DNA of 64,000 nt from Ovis canadensis. Its lineage: Eukaryota; Chordata; Mammalia; Artiodactyla; Bovidae. Positions 11,598 through 23,295 of this stretch are shown here, in pieces. The first letter of the stretch is position 1, and every line of letters begins with the position of its first letter. A model generated the notes under the pieces. The model did no database searches and was not told where the DNA came from. It saw only the letters and a program-made list of their open reading frames with translations. Position numbers and translations under genes: made by a program. The stretch lies in contig NC_091255.1 in assembly GCF_042477335.2 (NCBI RefSeq), positions 40,402,501 through 40,466,500 on the forward strand, written 5' to 3'.

Positions 11598-12080
11598 TCT
11601 TTCTTTTTTAATTGGAGGATAATTGCTCTATATGTGGTGTTGGTTTCTGCTGCACAACAACATGACTCAGCCAAATGTATACATATATCCCCTCCCTCGT
11701 GAGCCTCCCTCCCATCCCAAACCCCCATCCCCCCGCCTAGATCATCACAGAGCACCAAGCTGAGCTCCCTATGCTAGACAGCAGCTTCCCACTAGCTCTC
11801 TGTTTCATACATGGCAGTGTGTATATGTCAGTCCCAAACTCTTGATTCATCCCCCTCTCCATGTCTACACATCCATTCTTTATATCTGTGTCTCGATTCC
11901 TGCTCTGCATATATATATATGACATTTTTATATAAATATAACTTTTTTCTTTCTGACTTGCTTCACTCTGTAAGACAGACTCTAGGTCCATCCATGACTC
12001 TACAAAGACCCAATTTCGTTCATTTTTATGGCTGAGTAGTATTGCATTGTATATATGTACCACAGCCTGTTTATCCATTA
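11598..12080 (-). mobile_element. Ruminant LINE-1 3' end (L1_BT-like)
   Basis: Antisense copy with ttaattggaggataattgct at the 3' side and, further 5' in the element, tgctctgcatatat and ggctgagtagtattgcattg. It extends about 160 bp deeper into L1 than the 9.6-kb copy. Confidence 0.92.
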
Positions 12081-12084
12081 CAAC

Positions 12085-12820
12085 ACTTTCCCCAAAACTT
12101 TACCTAGCAGAGCGACTTTCTCTGGCTTTGGACTGCTGACAGTGGTTCAGGATCATTTTGACAGCAAGTTCTCTTACTTCAAAACTTAACTTGGATGCCA
12201 ACCAGGTCTACATAGCTTCATTCTTAGACTGCCAGAGTACCCCATCTCCTCTGGGAGAGCAGTCTCTCCCTAGGAAAAGAGGCAGAACAACCTGAATAGG
12301 AGGACGATTACCCCTCATGGATGTCAGAGGCTGCGTATCCATGACTCAGGCTGCAAAGTGCATCCTGGGGTGCCAGCCAGCTTAGAGATCCGATCTGTGG
12401 CGCACAGACCGTGCTCGGCAGGGGATCAGAAGTCTGGGACACAATCAGGAGGAGTAACGAAGGAGGTGTGTGTGTACTCTGGCTTTTGACTCCTGTGAAG
12501 GCAAAAATCCCTGGCTTTTAGAGTTGGTTTTCTGTGCTTCTCCCTCTCAGCGTCGAACACATCAAACTTTAGAAGAAGCTATTTTGCTTGATCTCTTTTT
12601 AATGATAAGTACAGTTTGACTGATGTTTGCCAGGTCATACAAAATGTCTCCACAGCCTGCTAATGTCCCAAATTACCCCTCAGTGCTTTCTTTAATAAGA
12701 TAGAGGAAACCATTATGTACAAGATGTTGTGTTCTTGTTTTGTTGTTTAATCCATCTAGCAGTTTTATGAATCAGATATGATCATTGTCTTTCCTAGAGA
12801 AAGAAATTGTCAGGGGAATG
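12085..12820. other. Unassigned sequence
   Basis: No ORF with a known domain and no repeat I can name. A weak MIR-like patch lies at about 12745-12800. Confidence 0.4.
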
Positions 12821-14030
12821 AAAAGACAAGCCACGGTCTGGGAGAAAACAAATTTCAAAGGACGTATCTGATACAGGATTGTTCACCGAAATCAACAAAG
12901 AATTCTTAAAACTTAATGATAAAAAAGTAAACAACCCAATTAAAAATGGGTCAACGACTTTAACCTCACCAGAGAAGATACTCAGACGGCAAATAGGCTT
13001 TTTAAAAGGTGCTCAACATCATGTGTAATTAGGGAAATGCAAACATTAAAATGATAGTGAGATACCACTACACTCATATTAGCACGGCCAAAACACTGAT
13101 AACACCAAGTGCTGGTGAGCATGTGGAGCAACAGGAACTCACACTTTGCTGGTGGGAGTGAAAGGAGGTACCAATCTGGAAGACAGTTTGGCTATTTCTT
13201 ACAAAACTAAAAATGTTCTTACCATATGATTCAGCAACTGTGTTCCTTGGTTATTTACTCAAAGGCGTTGAAAACTTATATCCACATAAAAAAACTGCAC
13301 AGAGATATATACAGCAGCTTTATTCATAATTACTGGAACTTGGAAGCAACCAAGATGCCCTTCAGCAGGTGAAAGGATAAACTGTGGTCCATCCAGATGA
13401 TGGAATATTATTCAGCACTAAAAAGCAATGAGCTATCGAGCCATGAAAAGACACGGAGGAACCTTAAATGCATATCACCGAGTGAAAGTAGCCAGTCTGA
13501 AAAGATTACATACTGTATGATTCTGTCTATATGACATTCTTGAAAAGATACAATTATGAAGACAATAAAAAGATCGATGAGTCCTAGGAGTTTGTGAGGG
13601 GAGAGAGGGAAGAAGGATTGATAGATGGAGCACAGAGGATTTTTAGAGCAGTGAAATTACTCATAATGATGGATATATGTCATTAGACATTCATCCAAAC
13701 CCATAGGATGTATAGCACCAAGAGTGAGCCGTGATGCAAATGAGGGACTCTAGGTCATAACGATGCGTCAGTGTAGGTTCATCAGTTTTAACAAATGGAT
13801 CATTCTGGTGTAGGGTCTTGGTAAAGCAGAAACCTGTGCATGTGTGGGTGCAGGAACTATATGGGAAATCTCCATGCCTTCTGCTCAGTTTTGCTGTGGC
13901 CTGAAACTACTCAGGGAAGCTTGGAGTGCTGCAGTCCATGGGGTCGCAAAGAGCCAGACATGACTGAGAGACTGAACTGAACTGAAACTGCTCCAAAAAA
14001 GAAAGTCTGTTTTAAAAAGAAAGGAAACAA
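12820..14030 (+). mobile_element. LINE-1 (L1MA/L1MB-like) 3' end, interrupted
   Basis: It runs from the end of ORF2 (aagaattcttaaaacttaat, aaaatgggtcaacgacttt) through agggaaatgcaaacattaaa, tggaatattattcagcacta and the 3' UTR to gggaaatctccatgcc. It resumes as ctgctccaaaaaagaaagtc after a 71-bp BovA insertion. The frame is not open. Confidence 0.85.
13913..13983 (+). mobile_element. 71-bp BovA tail inserted in L1
   Basis: The insert ends ctgaactgaact like BovB/Bov-tA tails. It is flanked by gaaactactc (13903-13912) and gaaactgctc (13984-13993), a 10-bp target duplication with one mismatch. It is an extremely short 5'-truncated insertion. Confidence 0.85.
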
Positions 14031-14150
14031 AGACTTCCCTGGTGGTCCAGTGGTTAAGACTGCACTTCCAATGCAGGGGCATGGGTTCAATCCCTGATTG
14101 GGGAACTAGATCTCACATGTATGACCCCAGAGAAAATATATTTACTCTGA
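14031..14150 (+). mobile_element. CHR-type tRNA SINE
   Basis: Starts gacttccctggtggtccagt, B-box gggttcaatccctgattggg, short tail. It sits exactly at the A-rich end of the preceding L1. Confidence 0.9.
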
Positions 14151-14985
14151 GTTAGAGGACAAAGGCTGGAATGGCCAGAATATGGAGAGAGAGCTGGGTC
14201 TGGTGTTCATCACCTTAAGAGGTTTAGGGGATCAGTTAAGAGAGGAGAGTGTGTTAGCCTGAAGGACAATCAGTCCGGAAAGAAAGGAGAGAGCAGTCCT
14301 GGGGTAAGATATGAGAATATTATACAGATCAGAGAAGATACTTTGAGGATGACATGGGGGCGCTGAGAAGATGGAGAAGACGGAACAGTTGCTCAGCAAT
14401 TGGAGAGACTAAATGGGAGAGACTGATGTGGGAGTCAAGGTCGAGAGGGGTGATCGCTTAAGAGACTTGGGGCTGAAGGGGAGGACATGGCAGGGAGAGG
14501 ACTCAGGAAGGTGCACTTGGGAAGTTAAGGGCATAGGTGAGCTGACAGATGGAAGAGAGGCCGCCCAGGAGCCCTGGTAGGTGGACTGTGATATCAGAAG
14601 GACCACAGAAGAGCAAGTATGTTTAATAGTCAGATGCAGAATTTTGCCCAGGAGCTATATCAACATGAACATTCTAGAATGTCCTGTGTCTTTTCTATTC
14701 CCCTAAATTGCGATCATCTGAACTTTACTGATTGCTGGTCTAGTTCTCTATACACATACACACACATACACACCCACCCATGTCCCACGTACTGAGAAAG
14801 GTATATATGAGAATGAATTAGTCCAAAAATGGGACTAATTAATTTAAAACAGTAAAGAAGAAAGAGGTAAAGTGAAGAGCAAGGGACCAGAGAAAGATAA
14901 TCACCAGTGTCAATCAGATCATAATCTCAGATGGCCTGTCTGCAACTGATTCAGTTATTATATGTTACAGTTGATCAACCCCTGC
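14151..14985. other. Purine-rich unassigned sequence
   Basis: 14160-14640 is strikingly GA-rich on the plus strand, without tandem periodicity. A CA-rich patch lies at 14752-14780. No coding signal. Confidence 0.4.
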
Positions 14986-15009
14986 TTTACAGCAGTTCCT
15001 CTGCACCCA

Positions 15010-15140
15010 TTTTTTCCAGTCCTGACAGCACTAACTACTATGCATTATCCTCTTTCTGAAGATCAAATAGCTGAAGCTCAAAGAGGTGAATCAAGAGTTC
15101 ACGTTCAGTAAGTGGTATATTTAAGATTCAAATCCAGGAG
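15010..15140 (+). mobile_element. MIR fragment
   Basis: The MIR core is recognisable but decayed (attatcctctttctgaagat ... gctcaaagaggtgaa ... aagattcaaatcc). Confidence 0.55.
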
Positions 15141-15944
15141 AAGCACTTGAGGCAAACTGCATCCTATGTGTGTTGACCTTGAGTCGATTTGGGGCTGATT
15201 AAAGGATGCTGTGAAGAAACTTAACTGCTGTGAAGAAACCAAACTTTAAAAAGTAGTGGTCCACCCCGCAGAGTAAAGACAAATAGTTTTATTTGGTATA
15301 AGAGGCACCTAGAAACGTGCAGCATTTCCTGACTCTTTAAAACTGCCATTTCTGGAGCATTTCAAGTGTAGTTCTGTGCTAGCTAAGAATAGATTTTTTT
15401 AATTAATGTATTTTTTTCTTGCTAAGTAATTTTACAATTTGAAAAAAAAAATCCCTTAATATGCAATTGGGGATTTTAATGCTCTGTGCTCTGAGAATAT
15501 ATCTGTAGAGCAACCCGCTCAGAGACAGTTCCTCTAGCGGTGTTCTGGGAGTGATGAGTATCATTAACACGGTGTGACTGTGTTAAAACAAGAGAGTCTT
15601 TCACCCAGGGAATCTAACATGCAGTTAGTGTCTCGATAATTAACCCATTGCCCTTGAAAAAGAAGGTGATTAGAAGAAAAGGCGATTAACTCCTTCCAGG
15701 TGATTACCCCTGAATCCCACTTCCATCTCAGAAAGGGGATTCCAGAAGGGTTTGAAGGAAACAGAAAGACAGAAGCAGGTAGATTGTGCCAGGAGTGCTA
15801 ACAGGGATACAGTGCCAGGGAGGGCTACATGGTGCCGCAGGATGTGGGAGGTTCCTTCTTCGTGACTTGCGTCCTGTCTCTTTGACACCTCGGGAGCACG
15901 GAGAGCCACAGCTCTCGGGTGCAGGTCTAAAGCTAGATTTGGGT
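15141..15944. other. Unassigned sequence with a short direct repeat
   Basis: The 13-mer gctgtgaagaaac occurs at 15208-15220 and 15227-15239. Otherwise I see no repeat and no domain in the short ORFs. Confidence 0.4.
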
Positions 15945-16065
15945 GCGAGCCCTCATTGGGGAACTAAGATCCCACATGCTACAGGATGACTAAGCCCAAA
16001 CGACACAGCTAGTGAAGCCTGTACGCTGCAGTGAAGACCCAGCACAAGCCCCCCACCCCCCGAAA
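15945..16065 (+). mobile_element. CHR-type tRNA SINE, 5'-truncated
   Basis: Begins at the B-box (gcgagccctcattggggaac), continues atcccacatgctac and ends agtgaagacccagca with a C-rich, then A-rich tail. Confidence 0.8.
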
Positions 16066-16084
16066 AAAGCAAACATCTAGAAAA

Positions 16085-16830
16085 AGGTAAACCACGTAAA
16101 CAGGAAACAAAAGAAATCAATAGTGGATATGTCAGGCTATGTAAACCTCAGAACAAAGAAAATTACCAAGGACAAAGAATGAGATTACATAATGACAAAA
16201 GGGTCAGTTCGTCGTAAGACATAACAATCTTGAATATAAATGGACAGAACAACAGATTAAAAATACATGAAGCAAAAACTGACAGAGCTAAAAGGAAAAG
16301 TGGACAGATTCATAATGTAGCTGGAGACCCTCGTAAGTAATTGATCAACCTAATAGATTAAGGAAAAAAGAAGAAACCAGCAAGGATATGGAAGGAATGA
16401 ATAACAGCATCAGCTAACTGTGTCTAATTGACATTTATAAAACCCTCCACCCAACAACAGCTGAATATACATTCTTTTCAAGTACACATGCCACAGTCTC
16501 CAGGACAGAGCATATCTGGATTTATACAACAAACCTGAACAAATTTAACAGAATTAAAATCACACCAAGTATGCTCTCTGTTCATAATAGAATTAATCTA
16601 GAAATCAATAACAGAAACAGAAAAAGGAAATCTCTTAATACTTGGAAATTAACCACACGTCTAAATAATCAAAGTGTCGAAGAAAAAGCCTCAAGAGAAA
16701 TTATGAAATATTCTGAAATGATAAGAACATGAAAAAGTTGAAAGATATAGGTGTAACCCAACAGTATTTAGAGGAAAATTTTATAGAATTAAATGTGCAC
16801 ACTGAAAAAGAAAAGAAATTATCATCAGAT
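16085..16830 (+). mobile_element. LINE-1 ORF2 fragment (between endonuclease and RT)
   Basis: It contains caacagctgaatatacattc, ttcaagtacacatg, aattaatctagaaatcaata and cttaatacttggaaattaac in L1 ORF2 order. Stops are frequent and no protein can be read. Confidence 0.8.
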
Positions 16831-16959
16831 CTTCCTTTACACTGAAACTTCAAAAGAAACCCTGATTTCTATCACTTCTTGCTGCCTTGACTCTAGACAG
16901 CAGTCCACACTATCCTGACTCTTCATACATCGTTATTTTTTATCTGTCAAACAGAACTT

Positions 16960-17195
16960 AACAGTTTCTAGACCAAAGATTAGCGATATTTTCTCTAAAG
17001 GGCTAGATAGTAAAAAATTTTAGACTTTGCAAACCATACAGTCCCTGTGGCAATTACTCAGCTCTGTTGTAACACAAAAGTAATCACAGACAATATGTAA
17101 ACAAATAAAACTGCCAATAAAACTTTATTTATGAGAGCCAGTTGTGGGCCAGATTTGTCCCCCAGGCTGTAGTTTGCCAGTCCTGGTCTAGAACC
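16960..17195 (+). mobile_element. hAT-type MER DNA transposon remnant
   Basis: Phrases ttctctaaagggctagatag, ctttgcaaaccatacagtcc, ataaaactttatttatgag and gtagtttgccagtcctgg follow a common mammalian non-autonomous hAT element. I do not assign the exact family. Confidence 0.7.
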
Positions 17196-17229
17196 CTAAT
17201 GTGAGAAATTCTAAAGCATAATTTTCTTT

Positions 17230-17362
17230 TTGTGCTGTGTCCTCATTGAGGCATATGGGATCTTTAGTGGCAGCGTGTGGGATCTAGTTCCCTGACCAGG
17301 GACTGAACCCAGGCCCCTTCATTGGAAATGTGGAGTCTTCCCTGGAGTCCAGGGAAGTTCTC
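17230..17362 (-). mobile_element. CHR-type tRNA SINE
   Basis: Antisense: gaggcatatgggatctttag, gatctagttccctgaccagg, ending gtccagggaagttc. The head is rearranged (a short duplication of cttccctggag). Confidence 0.85.
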
Positions 17363-17374
17363 CTAAAACATAAT

Positions 17375-17765
17375 TTTCAATCTTCATCTTTACTCATTAT
17401 AAGCCAAACCACGTTTTTAGGTCATTATTTTACATGATATTATATACCATCTTTTTCTGTCTTGTATTTTATTTACACCATTTAAAAAATATGGTCATAT
17501 ATGCTCTTTCACTTGACCACGGATTTGTAAACATGCAACAGAGAAACTTTCTACCCAGGGCTGCAATGGAATTATCCTAAACACCTGAAATCAATATTTC
17601 TTCATGTCTGACCTTTCTAGATAATCATCCATGTGACAGAATTGCTCCACAGACACTCATTTTATCCTCGTAGGAAAACTCAACACTCTAATTAATGAAT
17701 CCTCTAATTAAACCTTTTCCTTCACCCTGAACTGTAGCTAAAAATATAAGGACAGACAAGATGAA
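17375..17765. other. AT-rich island, candidate conserved noncoding element
   Basis: No repeat is recognised. The 9-mer ctctaatta occurs at 17686-17694 and 17702-17710, with tcatccatgtgacag nearby. Confidence 0.3.
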
Positions 17766-18149
17766 GATGAATCAAGCTTGAATTTTTCTTTCCGCTCGAG
17801 AACAAATAAGGATATACCCATGCAGTTTGTTTCCAAAAGTTCTCCAGGATGGAAAGAAGTCATCCACCCTTCCACACAGCAGGTGTGGCATACCCATTCA
17901 TGGGGAAAGGAGGGAGGAGCTTGCGATAAGGCGGACAGTATACTGAATGGTTCATGGGCTAAATCCAGCCCAGAGACATGGTGCCTGGAATTCACATTGG
18001 TTTTAAACAGTGTGGTCTAAAAAGACCAGAACATTTTACATTAAAAAATTGAGATTTCCACCTTATCTTAAAAAGAAAAAACAACTTTTTTTGATTAGAC
18101 CATTTTTAAACTCTTTATCCATTTTGGTATAATATTGCTTGCTTTATAC

Positions 18150-18303
18150 TTTGGTTTCCTGGCCCTGAGGCATGTGGGATCTTTAGTTGCAGCATTCAAA
18201 CTTCTAGTTGCAACATGTAGGATCTAGTTCCCTAACCAGGGTTGAACCCACTCCCCTGCATTGAAAAATGAAATCTTAACCACTGAACCACCAGGGAAGT
18301 CCC
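18150..18303 (-). mobile_element. CHR-type tRNA SINE
   Basis: Antisense copy: gaggcatgtgggatctttag, ctagttccctaaccagggtt, and head accactgaaccaccagggaa. Confidence 0.9.
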
Positions 18304-18304
18304 T

Positions 18305-18790
18305 CCACATTATCTTTCAGATAGTTATTTGGGGCAATTTGGGGACCAAATTATTCCAGGGCAATAACAAACTAAGCTGAACAGAGGCTGATTACTTTTA
18401 TGTAGAGAGTATTCACTAGTTTTCCACAATCTCCACTAATCCCTATTGTGCTAAACATTGGAGTAAAGTGTCAGCTGTCAATTATTATTGTCTTCACACT
18501 TTTTTATAATAAAGAAATATATTTCTGTGACCCATTCTCATCAAAGGCAAGAAAATAAAGGATTGTGAAGGCCATGCAATTTAAGAAAAATGACATCAAG
18601 AACACATCTCTGTTGCTGTCTGTTTGCTGTAGGTATTTGAACTTATCCCTGGTGCAGGAGAAAGAGCTTAGTCAGGGAGCTGAATTCAGGTGCTAGTCTT
18701 AGTCCAAATTTAGTATAAAGGGGTTTCTGAAGGAGGGACAGACCTGGTCTTGGCCTCAGTTTTTTTTCCCTATAAATTAAAAGCTTTCAT
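18305..18790. other. Repeat-poor stretch
   Basis: No repeat or gene is recognised. 18440-18500 contains gtcagctgtcaattattatt, a palindromic E-box next to AT-rich motifs. Confidence 0.3.
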
Positions 18791-18795
18791 ATAGG

Positions 18796-19000
18796 GACTT
18801 CCCTGGTAGCCTAGTGATTAAGAATCTGCCTTGCAGTGCAGGGGACTTAGGTTCAAGCCTGGTCAGGGGACTAAGATCATGTGCCACAGAGCAACTGAAC
18901 CCGCTCGCCACAACTAGAGAGTCCGTGCACCACAATGAGAGATCCCACAACTAAGACTCGACACAGACAAATAAATTTTTTTAACTGTTTTTTTTTAAAT
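18796..19000 (+). mobile_element. CHR/Bov-tA3-type tRNA SINE
   Basis: Head gggacttccctggtagccta, B-box ggttcaagcctggtcagggg, then the CHR body (gccacaactagagagtccgt) and an AT-rich tail. Confidence 0.9.
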
Positions 19001-19341
19001 CCAAGTGTTATAAGAGAAGAAGTAATTAATTAGAATATCAGATGTCATGGAATTGAGTTGAAAGCTGAAGATCCAAGTTCAAGAAATAATGAAGAACCAA
19101 TACACTGGAAGGCACTTGGCCGCAGAAATAGATGTCCAATAGAGCAAACCACACAACACTGCCAGCGTAGATGCAGTCCCCGGCCTTTCACGGGCCTTTG
19201 CCCCTGTTCACTACGCACGGGTCTAGCGGGTGATTGGCCATGCCTGGAGTCAGTGGCCTTTTCACCAGTTGCAGAAGCCAGAAAGCAGGCAGGTCTGGGA
19301 GAAGGAGCCCCTGAGACCCCTTTTATCTCCCACTGCAGAGT

Positions 19342-19545
19342 GGCTCTAGTGGTAAAGAATCTGCCTGCTAATGCAGGAGACAGAATGAGACTTGTGTTCG
19401 ATCCCTGGGTCAGGAAGCTCCCCTGGGGAAGGGCAGGGCAACCCACTCCAGTATTCTTGCCTGGAGAATCCCATGGACGGCAGCCTGGCGGGCTACAGTC
19501 CATGGGGTCACAGAGAGTCGGACACGACTGAAGTGGCAGCACGCG
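19342..19545 (+). mobile_element. Bov-tA SINE with target-site duplication
   Basis: Full head and BovA tail. Perfect 8-bp flanks tgcagagt at 19334-19341 and 19546-19553. Confidence 0.95.
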
Positions 19546-20410
19546 TGCAGAGTAGACACCTGGATGTCCAGTCCCACCGAGACTGGACATAGTGCGGGAG
19601 AGGCGATTCCTCAAAAGGAATCATCACTTCCCCTCCGACTGTTGCTTTGTGGTGGAAACTTCTGCTGACCCAAGAGCCCCCTGAAACCCAGCACCAGAAC
19701 CCCAGGGTGGAATAAACCATCGGAGCCCTCGAAGCAACAGTGATGTGACGGGCAGAAGAATTAGTCGCGTTTCCACTGGTCGACTCGGCCCAGAGACTAA
19801 GTAGACAATAAATCTTGACAGCCCACTGAGCCATGAGAATGGGCCCCCTGGGAAGTTCAAGGACACCAGTAAATCATTCTCACTGTCTGCCGATGAGAGG
19901 GACTGGCTTCCGGGTGACCACGGCCAGAGGCGGAATCGGAAACAGTGACCTCGGTGTTAACAGCTGAAGGGCTGATCCTCGACCCCAGCACCCCTGCATC
20001 CTCAGCACCCACAGATGCCTCTGCTGTTGGCTTCCCGAGAACATCTCTGCAACCCAGCTCTGTCCTGTGCACTCGTGTCTCTTTGTTCAGCTCAGGAATG
20101 CAAGAGGGGAGGAGAGCAGCGCCCCCGTGGCCTCTTAGCATGAGCCATCAGCAGGAAGAAATGAAGAATGTAAGAAAAAATATCATATTTACCAAAGATT
20201 TGTTTTGAATAACCAGCTATCTGGGATAGCAAGCAGCTGGAAGCACATTATAAAACTATTGCAGTATTGAAACAGGGCTGTACGAACAGAGCAGAATGCC
20301 CCAGGTGCAAAAACCATGAACCCTTTGGAGATTTCAGAATAAATTTTTTTTTTGGCCACTCTGGAAATATCCTAACCTCACACCATTCTGTTTACTAAGC
20401 GTCTTGGGGC
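19546..20410. other. Unassigned, moderately GC-rich sequence
   Basis: The region has more CpG than its surroundings (for example 19740-19790 and 19910-19940) but is too short and sparse to be a CpG island. ORFs of 80-108 residues overlap on both strands without known domains. Confidence 0.35.
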
Positions 20411-20412
20411 CT

Positions 20413-20738
20413 GTTGTTGTTGTCTGACTCTCTGTGACCCCATAAAGTACTCCAGGCCTCCCTATCCCTCTCCATCCCCAGGAGTTTGCCCAAGTTCATG
20501 TTCATTGCATCAGTGATGCCATCCAGCCATCTCATCCTCTGATGCCCTCTTCTCCTTCTGCCCTTCATCTTTCCCAGCATCAGGGAGTTTTCCAAGGAGT
20601 CGTTTGCATCAGAGCTTCCAGTTCGCAACTGGAGCTTCAGCTTCAGCACTGGTCCTTCCAGTTAATACTCAGGGTTGATCTCTCTTACGACTGAGTGGTT
20701 GGATCTCCTTGCTGTCCAAAGGACTTTCAGGAGTCTGA
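20413..20738 (-). mobile_element. BovB 3'-end fragment
   Basis: Antisense BovB tail and C-terminal codons, from ctgttgttgttgtctgactc to ttggatctccttgctgtcc. An 84-residue frame (20649-20395) keeps the ...[15 protein letters not shown]-terminal motif. It is more diverged than the 33-kb copy. Confidence 0.9.
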
Positions 20739-20739
20739 A

Positions 20740-23025
20740 ACTTGAGACTTAACTGGTGTTTATATGAAAGGACATGGAAAGCCTGGTTGCCAAATCAAAG
20801 TCTTCCCCTTGCAGAAGGGTCTTGTTTATTGTCTAATCTTAACTTGTTCTTTATTTGGGCCTGTGAATTATCAGTAAGAAACTTCATCATCTCAGAGGGA
20901 ACTGAGGCACTGGAGGAGCTCAGGTGTGAAGTTACAAGAAACACTGTCTTGGATTACAAGAAGAAATGTGTATATCTGGTATTTTTTACAGGCCGCAGTG
21001 ACAGTGATGATGACGAAGATGATGGCCTTTGCCAGAAGGAAGCGGAGGCCGTAGAGGAGAGAGCCAACCTGGCTTCATGGACCACGGCTTCCACCCACAG
21101 GTCCCACACATGAGGAGTAGGGATTATGCTTCCAGCTTTGTGTTTAATCTGACCCCTGAAGTCATCAGATTCTGTAAGGCCAAGTTAACAGGCGTCACAT
21201 AAACTATTCAATTTATACTTCCATTCTAGAGTTCAGAAACAAGAGCCGTTTCCAGGTTGCTCCCTTGCTTTTCCTTCCTGTGATTCTCAGAAATGGAAGA
21301 AGGGATGTAAAGGGTGCTTTTCTTCCCCCGTGGAGATGATGCTCAGTTATTGAGCTCCACCTTATGAAGAACCACAAAGAGATTTATATACAGATGCTAA
21401 TGATAGGGCGGTATCTGGTATTGAATGGGTTGAAAACCACGACAACCCTAAAGGGATAAAACATCGTTCGGAATACGAAGTTCTGCTCACGTGAAGAATC
21501 AAGCAGGCCTGGATCACCCATCACCTAACGGGAGCATCCTGAGTCCATTTTACGGCTGTGTCCACAGTGGCCAGGATAAAAGGCAAAAATTGGTCATGCA
21601 GAGGAGTTCTGAAGGATATGATTCTTACCATCCCATTCAGATTTGATGCCACGAAGACACGTCTCTGAAAAGCATGACATCTGACTGTCTGGATGAGCAT
21701 CTTTATAGACTGCACCGAAATTTCCTTTGAACTCCCCCGTGCCTCATTTAACTATGATGAAAGTCAAATTAAGCTGACTAAAGCCCCACACACTCTACAG
21801 GGGGCCTCACCCTTGGTGTTAAGGATGCACTACCATTCGCTCCCATGAAAGCAATTTCTAATAATCAGCCCGGACGCTCATCCAGCAAAACAGGCTGGTC
21901 GCTCTGTGAGTCATCAATTAACAACGACGGGAGCCTGACTCTGGCAGGAGTCTCTCTCCATCACACAAACCTGTGCTTTGAAGCGGCACAGGGTTGCCAG
22001 GAGCTGGCATTCAGAGGCTTCTGTTTGAACGGGTAACCTCTCATCTCAGGAAGACATTCCAGGGGACGTCAGGGCTGTCATTGGGGGATCCAGCTGCCAC
22101 TGCAGCTCCGAGATAAAGAGCTTCCCCGTCCTCTTTAGAACTGCCCATCATCCACTCTCCTGGCAAGGTTTGCTCACCAGTTAGTAAAACTATCCCAAGC
22201 AGCAGTGACAGGGATAATTACAGCAAAAAGGCACTCCTGACACAATGTTTTTAAATAAAAAAAGAGAGGAAACAGGGAGAAGAAAGCTTGCTTCAAAGGG
22301 CTGACTTCAAATAGATTCAAAGAGGACGACTTTAATTCCCTGCATGAGTTTATTTAGTGTCCATCTCCTGGTCTAATGGAGTTACCGGGATAAGATAAAT
22401 CCCTGGGAGGCGGCCCTGTCTGATTGCCACAATTCCATAAACTCCGCGTGGTTCCAGGGAGGCTGAAAGCCTGGTGGTCCAGGGCATGGTCTGTGGACCT
22501 CCCTCTTCTTCACAGAATCACGGTCTTCAGCACCAAAAGTACATTCAAGGCCACACTGCACCAACTTCTCCCCAGCCCAACATCCTTGTCACTTGCTCTC
22601 ACTTTCACTTGAGTATTTTCAGTGATGATGAGCTGTGTGTGCTCTAAGGGAGCGTGATCTTTTTTGAATGGCTCCATTTGCTCAAAAGTTCTCTACAGGA
22701 GGCTGAATAAAGCCTGTTTCCTCGTGGCATTCACACGTTGGTTCCAAAATCAGGTAAAGTCATCCTTCAACCAGAGATGGATGCCGTACTATCAGTCCCC
22801 AGGATAAACAGCCTCAGCACCAACAATGGTTCCTTACAGGAGTCACCCTCCAAACTGTTCTTCATCAGGGTTACTTCCCCTGAGAAGACTAGGGCAAGCA
22901 TCTGTCTCCTTCTCAACCCTGAGAGGAGTGCTGTTTTCAGCCATGCGTCCTCAGGGGCTTTGCAAGCATTGTCCAAGTCTTGTTCTCTGTGCACAGGTTT
23001 TGTTATTATAAAGTGCAGGCATGCG
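20740..23025. other. 2.3-kb repeat-poor region
   Basis: I recognise no transposon here. The stretch contains the candidate exon at 20992-21100 and AT/GC-balanced sequence with motif-dense patches at about 21840-22040 and 22180-22410 (gggataagataaatccc at 22387). No ORF longer than 135 residues, and none with a known domain. Confidence 0.4.
20992..21113 (+). other. Candidate exon (acidic SDSDDDEDD frame), unproven
   Basis: A plausible 3' splice acceptor (ggtattttttacag, AG ending 20991) is followed by an open frame reading GRSDSDDDEDDGLCQKEAEA..., which closes with TGA at 21111-21113. A cag/gt that could act as a donor lies at 21100/21101, giving a 109-nt internal exon as an alternative. The same frame is open upstream to 20742. 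I recognise no protein. The acidic run is a GAY/GAN-rich low-complexity stretch and could be chance. Confidence 0.2.
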
Positions 23026-23226
23026 TGCGTGCTCAGTCATGCCTGGCTCTTTGCAACCCCATGGACGAGGCTCCTCTCTCCATGTGCCTTTCCAGGCAAG
23101 AATACTAGAGCGGGTTGCCGTTCTCTCCTCCAGGGGTCTTCCTGATCTGGGGATTGAACTTGTTTCTCTTGTGTCTCCTGCACTGACAGGCGAATTCTTT
23201 ATCAGTGAGTCACCTGGGAAGCCCCA
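23014..23226 (-). mobile_element. Bov-tA SINE with target-site duplication
   Basis: Antisense copy, gtgctcagtcatgcctggct to cacctgggaagcccc. Flanked by ttattataaag (23003-23013) and ttattatagag (23227-23237), 10 of 11 identical. Confidence 0.94.
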
Positions 23227-23295
23227 TTATTATAGAGGATGGTGACCAGCTTGGTTCCTTCTCCAATAAACTCCAAGAAATAGGGGAAGGGTGAC

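Noticed and set aside
19045..19614. 189-residue minus-strand and 157-residue plus-strand ORFs
   Set aside because: Both are largely translated Bov-tA SINE (SMGFPGKNTGVGCH-type text is the SINE signature).
19546..20410. CpG island / promoter
   Set aside because: CpG is only locally raised and no TSS-like context or following exon is evident.
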